Assembly: GCA_041595355.1 (NCBI GenBank)
Contig: JBFHKO010000152.1
Span: 1-6,331, forward strand
DNA: 6,331 bases
Direction: 5' to 3'
Source: JBFHKO01 sp041595355
GTDB taxonomy: Bacteria > Pseudomonadota > Gammaproteobacteria > Enterobacterales > Aeromonadaceae
Shown here: positions 1 through 4,203 of the stretch, piece by piece
Layout: each line of letters begins with the position of its first letter
Position numbering within the stretch: the stretch's first letter is position 1
Translations under genes and position numbers: made by a program
Notes under the pieces: model-generated
Told to the model about the DNA's origin: nothing
Databases searched by the model: none
The model's input: the letters and a program-made list of their open reading frames with translations, nothing else

Positions 1-18
1 GCTGATAGGCTCTATGCT
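1..18 (-). other. Spacer 3, first 18 nt only (cut by window edge); resembles cas3
   Basis: These are the seed-side 18 bases of a spacer, AGCATAGAGCCTATCAGC in crRNA sense; about 14 bases lie outside the window. It matches the coding strand of this operon's cas3 (6275-6292) at 15 of 18 positions with an unbroken run of 11. It is described further as a finding. Confidence 0.85.
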
Positions 19-46
19 TTTCTGAGCTGCCTGTGCGGCAGCGAGG
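19..46 (-). repeat. CRISPR repeat 3 (third from leader)
   Basis: A 28-bp repeat identical to the other two. On the transcribed minus strand it starts CCTCGCTGCC and ends GCTCAGAAA. The hairpin stem is CTGCC/GGCAG with loop GCACA, and an extra G5:C21 pair is possible. Expected Csy4 cleavage is just after G20 of the repeat, leaving CTCAGAAA on the downstream crRNA. Confidence 0.97.
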
Positions 47-78
47 CGACGTCGGCATATGGGTTGCCCTGGGGCTCA
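47..78 (-). other. Spacer 2, 32 bp
   Basis: Complete 32-bp spacer between repeats 2 and 3. Its crRNA-sense seed begins TGAGCCCCAG and its far end carries the palindrome CGACGTCG. The first ten bases also occur in csy4 (352-361), but the match does not extend and the PAM is wrong, so I treat it as chance. Target unknown. Confidence 0.95.
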
Positions 79-106
79 TTTCTGAGCTGCCTGTGCGGCA
101 GCGAGG
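79..106 (-). repeat. CRISPR repeat 2
   Basis: Exact 28-bp copy, 60 bp from each neighbouring repeat. No substitutions relative to the other two copies. Confidence 0.97.
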
Positions 107-138
107 GAGGCCGTGCTATGATAGTGCGATCTATGTTT
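107..138 (-). other. Spacer 1 (newest), 32 bp
   Basis: Complete 32-bp spacer between repeats 1 and 2. Its crRNA-sense 5' end (seed) begins AAACATAGATCG. It contains the short palindrome CTATGATAG. I found no convincing match elsewhere in the window, and the target is unknown without a database search. Confidence 0.95.
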
Positions 139-166
139 TTTCTGAGCTGCCTGTGCGGCAGCGAGG
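139..166 (-). repeat. CRISPR repeat 1 (leader-adjacent)
   Basis: Exact 28-bp copy that abuts the leader. The leader-repeat junction at 166/167 is the expected site of new spacer integration by Cas1/Cas2-3. The leader ends GAGCTACT on the minus strand before the repeat begins CCTCG. Confidence 0.97.
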
Positions 167-182
167 AGTAGCTCCCTAACGA

Positions 183-195
183 TAACTAGCTGATT
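183..195 (-). promoter_or_regulatory. IHF-binding site, repeat-proximal (candidate)
   Basis: The minus strand reads AATCAGCTAGTTA, one mismatch from WATCAANNNNTTR (G for the last A of ATCAA). Its centre is about 23 bp from the leader-repeat junction, as expected for the proximal IHF site of I-F leaders. It overlaps the end of the boxA element by two bases. Weaker than the distal site; support comes from position as much as sequence. Confidence 0.45.
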
Positions 196-207
196 GTTAA
201 AGAGCAA
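194..207 (-). promoter_or_regulatory. boxA-like antitermination element in the leader transcript
   Basis: The minus strand reads TTGCTCTTTAACAA, containing the bacterial rrn boxA core TGCTCTTTAACA. In rRNA operons this RNA element binds NusB/NusE and lets RNA polymerase resist Rho. The same role has been described for boxA upstream of CRISPR arrays in Salmonella and other bacteria. It lies 28 bp before the first repeat and about 50 bp downstream of the candidate promoter, so it would be transcribed ahead of the array. Confidence 0.7.
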
Positions 208-233
208 CTCTTCAAACTCACGATGAACCATTT

Positions 234-251
234 TTGCCACTCCAATGGCAA
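234..251. repeat. Perfect 6-bp inverted repeat in the leader
   Basis: TTGCCA at 234-239 and TGGCAA at 246-251 are exact reverse complements separated by 6 bp. The right arm overlaps the IHF site by three bases. In the minus-strand transcript the hairpin is followed by A residues, not U, so it is not an intrinsic terminator for the operon. It could be a protein-binding dyad or a small RNA hairpin; no known regulator is recognised. Confidence 0.5.
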
Positions 252-261
252 CACATTGATT
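249..261 (-). promoter_or_regulatory. IHF-binding site, leader-distal (candidate)
   Basis: On the minus strand the 13 bases read AATCAATGTGTTG and fit the IHF consensus WATCAANNNNTTR at every specified position. The site centre is about 89 bp from the repeat boundary and it is flanked by A/T-rich DNA on its promoter side. Type I-F leaders are known to use two IHF sites to bend DNA for Cas1/Cas2-3 integration, and this fits the distal one. It overlaps the candidate -10 element by three bases. Confidence 0.65.
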
Positions 262-288
262 TTAAATTACTTTCCATTGTCGCAGCAA
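259..288 (-). promoter_or_regulatory. Candidate leader promoter for the array
   Basis: On the minus strand TAAAAT at 264-259 matches the sigma70 -10 consensus at five of six positions. TTGCTG at 288-283 is a weak -35 (three of six) with an 18-bp spacer. Transcription would begin near 252 and read through boxA into the array. The -35 is poor and the -10 overlaps the distal IHF site, so the call is tentative; read-through from the cas operon could also supply array RNA. Confidence 0.35.
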
Positions 289-294
289 AAAGGG

Positions 295-846
295 TCAAAA
301 CCAGGGAATGGTGGTGGTGGCACTGAGACCATAGGCGCCAAAAATGCCGCTCTGGGGCTCAGATTGCAGCGGGCCATGTTCGATATAGACCCGCATCCGG
401 TTGCCGTTAGAGAGGCTGTTCAGTTCCGCATAGGGCAGTTTAAGCTGTTTTTGCTGGCTATCGGGGATGCGCAGCAGCGCGTCCTCCGGACTCAGCCAGC
501 CCTTAGCGATGGAGCGTCGGCGCTTGTTGTGGGCGCTTTTGGCCTGCACCCGCCTGACCGTGCGGTAGCTCACTGCCGCAGGGATGGGGGTCGGCAGCAT
601 GCTGCGGGTGTAATCCCGCATCCCCTGCAACCAATTGATCTCCGACAGGTCCAGCAAGTCCTGCAAGCTACCATGCAACCGCAGGCAATCCCCCAGCAGA
701 CGGCCATGGTGGGGAAAGCTCACCCCTACCCGCCCCCGGGTCTGGGAGCTGAGTGCCCGGTGCAGCTTGGCAAACAGGGCATTGAGCAGATCCACCTGGC
801 CAAACTCGGGATCGGGCAACACTTGAATATCCATGTAGTGATCCAT
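295..846 (-). CDS. cas6f: Csy4/Cas6f, type I-F pre-crRNA endoribonuclease
   Basis: This 183-residue protein processes the array transcript by cutting 3' of each repeat hairpin, then stays bound to the crRNA 3' end in the Csy complex. P. aeruginosa Csy4 is 187 residues and the similarity runs end to end: MDHYMDI start, PDPEF, KLH, GVSFP, the VQAKS loop, RIPD, HGPLQ, YGLS and a PWF C terminus. Visible functional residues are catalytic His29, Ser144 (equivalent to Pa Ser148), Arg99 and Gln101 in RRVQAKS (equivalent to the RNA-reading Arg102/Gln104), and basic residues at 108-111 of the arginine-rich helix. Pa Phe155, which stacks at the stem base, is replaced by Met151. The start has AAGGAG at 852-857 (5-nt spacing) and lies 9 bp after csy3, so it is the last gene of the operon, directly before the leader. 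Confidence 0.97.
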   Translation of the reverse strand: MDHYMDIQVLPDPEFGQVDLLNALFAKLHRALSSQTRGRVGVSFPHHGRLLGDCLRLHGSLQDLLDLSEINWLQGMRDYTRSMLPTPIPAAVSYRTVRRVQAKSAHNKRRRSIAKGWLSPEDALLRIPDSQQKQLKLPYAELNSLSNGNRMRVYIEHGPLQSEPQSGIFGAYGLSATTTIPWF

Positions 847-855
847 GCTGGCTCC

Positions 856-1887
856 TTAATCCGCTTCGCCAAACACCCCGCCCCGGATCAGGGTCGCCAT
901 GACATAGTGCTGCTGCTCAATCGGCGGGGTCTGATCCCTGATCATCCAGCTGTCCAGCAGGTTATAAAAATCCAGCTTCTCTCTAGGCTGGCGGTAGGCG
1001 GTACCCCGGTTGGTGACGGAGCCATAGGGTTCCACGGCAATGGGGCCCAGCTCTTCGACCTGGGGATACCAGGTGTCGATGGTGCGCAGGGCATTGCCAA
1101 TCTTCTGGGAGTGCATGGCGGCCACCTCGTTCACCTGATAGAGGAACTTGCTCTTCTTGCCCTCCTTACCGTTGCTTTGATCCAGCACCAGCTCTTGGGA
1201 GGGGAACACTTCCTGGCCGGCGCCGAGCAGCGCATAGGCCTCCACCCGCAACAAGGCATGACTGTTGCCCAGCAAGCCTTGGCGGATCACCTCCGCCAAG
1301 GCAGCCAGATCCCCTTCCGGCTGGCTGAACTGGCGCAGGTTGAACTGCAGGGCATCGAAGGTCCATACCGCCTTGGGCCGTTGATCTTCAAGCTGGGTGA
1401 TGCGCACCTCCACCGACTCGGCTCCAACCCGGTTGCGCCACAGAAAGCGGCCATTGGCCAGGTTCTCAGCATAGCGGCCGGCCAGCTCGTGGAACTGGAA
1501 CTCTTGAATATACCCGCCGATCTTCTCGCTCAAAATAGCCTGATAGGCTTTATCGTTGCAGGCCGAAGGGATCATCAAATTGCCCAGCATCCGCAGCGAG
1601 AAGGTGACCTTGAGGGTGTCGGCATCGAAGGGCAGCGTCGCCACGTCCACCCGTTGCAGGTTAGGTTTCTGGATTTCGGCATCCAGCTTGGCGGGATCAC
1701 TGGCAACGGCACTCTTGAGCCGGTTGGAGATGGTGCCGCGCACCGCCTTTTCCTGAATTTTTACCGCGGGCCAGCCACTGGACTGGTGTCGCTCGCTCCA
1801 ATTGCCCGCCGACATGATGGCATCGGAATTGGCCAATTTGCGCTCAAAGGCGAGCACGGAGGCGGTCTTGATGGTTGTTTTTGCCAT
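856..1887 (-). CDS. csy3: Csy3/Cas7f, backbone subunit of the type I-F Csy complex
   Basis: The 343-residue protein (about 342 in P. aeruginosa) is the Cas7-family subunit that polymerises, six copies per complex, along the spacer part of the crRNA and holds the target strand. It is conserved along its whole length. Signature stretches in order are TASVLAFERKL (8-18), SDAIMSAG (21-28), VRGTISNRL (49-57), PSACND (107-112), RFLWRNRVGAE (147-157), GQEVFPSQEL (224-233), HSQKIGNALRTIDTWYP (259-275), EPYGSV (286-291), YRQP (298-301) and LIRGGVFGEA near the C terminus. The chosen ATG at 1887 gives the family N terminus (MAKTTIKTAS) and has AAGGAA 7 nt upstream; an in-frame TTG at 1905 only adds six residues inside the end of csy2. 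It begins 14 bp after the csy2 stop. No frameshift or missing segment. Confidence 0.98.
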   Translation of the reverse strand: MAKTTIKTASVLAFERKLANSDAIMSAGNWSERHQSSGWPAVKIQEKAVRGTISNRLKSAVASDPAKLDAEIQKPNLQRVDVATLPFDADTLKVTFSLRMLGNLMIPSACNDKAYQAILSEKIGGYIQEFQFHELAGRYAENLANGRFLWRNRVGAESVEVRITQLEDQRPKAVWTFDALQFNLRQFSQPEGDLAALAEVIRQGLLGNSHALLRVEAYALLGAGQEVFPSQELVLDQSNGKEGKKSKFLYQVNEVAAMHSQKIGNALRTIDTWYPQVEELGPIAVEPYGSVTNRGTAYRQPREKLDFYNLLDSWMIRDQTPPIEQQHYVMATLIRGGVFGEAD

Positions 1888-1894
1888 GATGATG

Positions 1895-1900
1895 TTCCTT
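1895..1900 (-). promoter_or_regulatory. csy3 ribosome binding site
   Basis: AAGGAA on the minus strand, 7 nt before the ATG at 1887, in the 14-bp csy2-csy3 gap. It rules in the ATG start against the TTG at 1905, which lies upstream of this site. Confidence 0.8.
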
Positions 1901-1901
1901 A

Positions 1902-2876
1902 TCAAAAGAGGTCATAGTCAACGCTGATGTCTGCGGTCGGCGCGCAGTAGCCGTTATCGCAAAGGTAAAGGTCATCCTGGTGACAATGGCGCCACAGGAT
2001 CTGTTCAAAGTCTGTGACCCGATGGGGACTGAGCCACTGGCCGATGGAGTAAATGGATTCCACAAAACAAAACGGGGTTTCGGGATCCCGGCTGTGGCTA
2101 ACCGAGCCGGGAGCATATAGATCGGAAATGGCGCGATAGCCCACCGTAATGGGCACCAGGTAACCGGCGCCGGGTTTGCCCAGTTGCTCCCAGCTCACCT
2201 TCCCCTCTTCGGATTGCAGGCACTGGTACTGCAGAGCGACAAAATCCAGCAGGCTGTCCAGCAACTGGGCCTCCGCCGATTGGGCAATTCGGGACTGATG
2301 GTGCTGTACCAGCAGGTCATGGCGCTGAATGAGGGTAAAGCCGGGCAAGAGTTCCATCAGGGTGCGGCGCACCTGCTTCTTGGCTTGCTCGCCCGAGTCT
2401 TGGGTCAACTCGAACCAGCGCACCGTCTGCAGTGCCGTGATGGTGCCTCCGGCCAACCGCAAGGTGGGCACCCGCTGTCGCAGCCAGCGCTCCAACTGCT
2501 CGGCATCCTGCCCCGGCTGGTCCTCGCCAAAGGGAAGATCGTCGGCATCGAACTCGCACTCGATGAGCAGGCTGACGTCCAGGTGCATCCGCCCCTCTTC
2601 GTTGAAGGGTGCCGTCTTGCCCTCTTTAGTCAGGGGATTACGGCTCAGGGCAAACACATGGTCGCCCCGGCCGCCGGGCTGTCGGATTTGCACCTGATGC
2701 TGGTGGACGACCACGGCGCAGCCGCCCAGTCGCAGGCCATGGGCCTGCTCCAGCTGGCGCGACAAGGCATGGGTAAACCCCAGAAAATGGGAGATGGCAG
2801 GAAAGCCGTAGGTCAGGCCGGCAATAGCATTGGCATTTTCCACCCGGACATGTTTGAGCAGCAGCAGGGACTTCAT
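1902..2876 (-). CDS. csy2: Csy2/Cas5f, 5'-handle-binding subunit of the Csy complex
   Basis: This 324-residue protein (about 327 in P. aeruginosa) is the Cas5-family subunit that pairs with Csy1 and grips the 8-nt crRNA 5' handle at the tail of the complex. Recognisable features in order are LLLLKHVRVENANAIAG (4-20), TYGFP (22-26), FTHAL (34-38), SRNPL (78-82), EEGRMHLDVSLL (93-104), the Gly-rich LAGG (141-144), ELLPGF (175-180), GYLVPITVGYRAIS (238-251) and the strongly conserved GQWLSPHRV (279-287). The ATG at 2876 overlaps the csy1 stop as ATGA, with GGAGG 7 nt upstream, indicating coupled translation; a longer frame upstream would read 20 non-family residues inside csy1. The C terminus differs from the Pa protein, with Cys298, Cys306 and Cys311 and an acidic tail. 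Confidence 0.97.
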   Translation of the reverse strand: MKSLLLLKHVRVENANAIAGLTYGFPAISHFLGFTHALSRQLEQAHGLRLGGCAVVVHQHQVQIRQPGGRGDHVFALSRNPLTKEGKTAPFNEEGRMHLDVSLLIECEFDADDLPFGEDQPGQDAEQLERWLRQRVPTLRLAGGTITALQTVRWFELTQDSGEQAKKQVRRTLMELLPGFTLIQRHDLLVQHHQSRIAQSAEAQLLDSLLDFVALQYQCLQSEEGKVSWEQLGKPGAGYLVPITVGYRAISDLYAPGSVSHSRDPETPFCFVESIYSIGQWLSPHRVTDFEQILWRHCHQDDLYLCDNGYCAPTADISVDYDLF

Positions 2877-4189
2877 GCCAGCACCTCCAGATCTTCTTTC
2901 AACAGGCGCAGTTCCCGAGTCAGCAGCTTTTGCCAAACATGGTGCTCCACCTCCGATAGTTGCAGTTGCTCGTGTTGCAGCTGGCGCTTGAGCCAGGTGG
3001 CAAACTGATCGCCAATGGCCTGCTGCCAGTCATGGCGCTCACGAGCCACCATAACATCGGGATCTGGACACCGGGGATCGAGCCAGTGGCGCAGCGGCTC
3101 GCTCAACTCGGTGGCCTGGCTCCAGCCCGGTGTCTGTTGCTGCAAGGTGGCGGCGAACTGGTGCAGCTCGGCCACCAGCTCTGCCATCAGGTCTGCCCGC
3201 CGCTGACGGATGGCGAGGGTGCTCTCCTTGTCTGCGACCGAGAGCAGATACTGCTTCAGCTGGCGCAGCGGATGGCGCACCTGCCAGGCATAGTGGTGCC
3301 AGAATTTACCGTCCTGTCGGGGCACCTTCTCCTGCATTTTCCAGCGCGGCGGCTGGCAGTTGAGCAGATAGGCCTTGCCGTGCCGGCCGCTGTTCAAGAG
3401 CGACACGTTCTGGGGTTTGGTGCCGCCGAAGGTCTGCACCGCCAGATGCGGGAACTCCTTGACCGAGGTATCGGCCACCTCCCCTTCCCGGCGCGCCTTG
3501 CGGGCCGCCTTGGCCGCTTCGCTGAAGCGGGCCTGCTCGACCCGCTCGTGGAGTGCCTGGGTCAGGGAGCTGGCAAACAGGGGGCCCAGCAGGTGGTACT
3601 GGCCGTCGCCAACCGGGAAATAGAGCTGCTTGGCCAACTGGTGGGAACCGGGCTCCCGGCTTTGCAGGGCCAGGGAGAAGCCCTCCAGCCATTCGGCCAG
3701 TTGCGCCTCGTCCCGGGCGAAGGGTCGCAGGGGGGCCGGATCGCCCCGGCCCAGCCAATCGATCAGGCGCTCCCCCTGGGCTTCCATCAACAACAGATTG
3801 GCCACATCAAGGGCAGCGGCATTGCCTACCACGTCGATGCGGGGGGCGCTCAGGCTGACGGTGGAAAAATAGTCGGTTTTCGGTGCCTCGCCCCGGGCCA
3901 TGATGCCGGAGCTTTTTGAGTCGCCATGGGTGTATTTTGGAGCGTGGGTCACCAGGCTGATCTGCCTGGCCCGCCTGGCGGCATCGTCCAGCCAGTTGCC
4001 GGGGCGATACCTGTCCGCTTCGGCGGTTATCTGCTCCCGATTGGCCGCCTCCCACTGGGCCAGAGCCAAGGGCTCGTCCTGCAGAGACCGACGCTCTTTT
4101 TCTGCCTCTTTTTCCAGTTTGTCCAATCGGACCGTGCGCCGGCCCGCAATATAGTCATCGATTGCCGATGACAACGCTATCTCGCTCAT
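2873..4189 (-). CDS. csy1: Csy1/Cas8f, large subunit with PAM recognition
   Basis: The 438-residue large subunit (about 434 in P. aeruginosa) forms a heterodimer with Csy2 on the crRNA 5' handle, recognises the PAM and helps recruit Cas2-3. Conserved stretches in order are DVVGNAAALDV (119-129), SHQLAKQLYFP (182-192), YHLLGPLF (198-205), EAAKAARKARR (224-234), FGGTKPQN (254-261), NLAIRQRRA-type LAIRQRRADL (325-334), WLDP (369-372), and a helical C-terminal bundle including FATWL (396-400). Residues Asn123, Lys258 and Asn261 occupy the places of Pa Asn111, Lys247 and Asn250, which read the CC/GG PAM, so the same PAM is expected. The ATG at 4189 is chosen because AGGAG sits 9 nt upstream and the protein then has the family length; an earlier ATG at 4231 would add 14 residues inside cas3. 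Residues 20-40 are highly charged and probably helical. Confidence 0.97.
   Translation of the reverse strand: MSEIALSSAIDDYIAGRRTVRLDKLEKEAEKERRSLQDEPLALAQWEAANREQITAEADRYRPGNWLDDAARRARQISLVTHAPKYTHGDSKSSGIMARGEAPKTDYFSTVSLSAPRIDVVGNAAALDVANLLLMEAQGERLIDWLGRGDPAPLRPFARDEAQLAEWLEGFSLALQSREPGSHQLAKQLYFPVGDGQYHLLGPLFASSLTQALHERVEQARFSEAAKAARKARREGEVADTSVKEFPHLAVQTFGGTKPQNVSLLNSGRHGKAYLLNCQPPRWKMQEKVPRQDGKFWHHYAWQVRHPLRQLKQYLLSVADKESTLAIRQRRADLMAELVAELHQFAATLQQQTPGWSQATELSEPLRHWLDPRCPDPDVMVARERHDWQQAIGDQFATWLKRQLQHEQLQLSEVEHHVWQKLLTRELRLLKEDLEVLA
2884..2888 (-). promoter_or_regulatory. csy2 ribosome binding site inside csy1
   Basis: GGAGG on the minus strand, 7 nt before the ATG at 2876, within the last codons of csy1. 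With the ATGA stop/start overlap it fixes the csy2 start and points to translational coupling, fitting the 1:1 Csy1:Csy2 stoichiometry of the complex. Confidence 0.85.
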
Positions 4190-4198
4190 TCCCTGTCT

Positions 4199-4203
4199 CT
4201 CCT
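4199..4203 (-). promoter_or_regulatory. csy1 ribosome binding site
   Basis: AGGAG on the minus strand, 9 nt before the ATG at 4189, overlapping the last base of the cas3 stop codon. It supports the 438-residue start over an in-frame ATG 42 bp further upstream. Confidence 0.75.

Larger units (their letters stand above)
1..166 (-). CRISPR. Leader-proximal end of a type I-F CRISPR array (continues beyond left edge)
   Basis: Three identical 28-bp repeats start at 19, 79 and 139, an exact 60-bp period, separated by two 32-bp spacers; 28+32 is the standard type I-F geometry. A third spacer is cut by the window edge. Read on the minus strand the repeat contains CTGCC-GCACA-GGCAG, the Csy4 hairpin, followed by the 8-nt CTCAGAAA that becomes the crRNA 5' handle. 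The array therefore has the same orientation as the cas operon, with the leader on its right. The repeat next to the leader (139-166) is identical to the others, and spacers nearest the leader should be the most recent acquisitions. The far end of the array is not visible, so spacer number and total length are unknown. Confidence 0.98.
167..294 (-). promoter_or_regulatory. CRISPR leader
   Basis: This 128-bp non-coding, AT-rich stretch lies between the csy4 stop codon and the first repeat, and contrasts with the GC-rich coding DNA on its right. It is the expected position of a type I-F leader, which drives array transcription and directs polarized spacer integration. In transcription order it holds a candidate promoter (259-288), an IHF consensus match (249-261), a 6-bp dyad (234-251), an rrn-like boxA (194-207) and a second, one-mismatch IHF-like site (183-195). 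No open reading frame of note is present. Confidence 0.9.

Noticed and set aside
11..138. Shared TCTATG near the repeat-adjacent ends of two spacers (11-16 and 130-135)
   Set aside because: The two copies are not at the same distance from their repeats and the similarity is only six or seven bases, so it is not a repeat extension.
276..300. Possible intrinsic terminator after csy4 (GGTTTTGACC followed by CTTTTTG on the minus strand)
   Set aside because: The stem would be only about three base pairs; too weak to call.
352..361. Ten-base identity between the seed of spacer 2 (69-78) and csy4
   Set aside because: The match stops at base 11, the flanking dinucleotide is TC rather than CC, and a 10-mer hit is expected by chance at this search size.
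1888..1905. Alternative TTG start for csy3 at 1905, adding six residues
   Set aside because: The Shine-Dalgarno site lies downstream of it and the extra residues are not part of the family N terminus.
223..1917. A 564-codon open frame on the plus strand antisense to csy4 and csy3
   Set aside because: It is opposite two strongly conserved cas genes, has no family resemblance, is His/Gln/Gly-rich as expected of an antisense reading of GC-rich coding DNA, and starts inside the leader without a good ribosome site.
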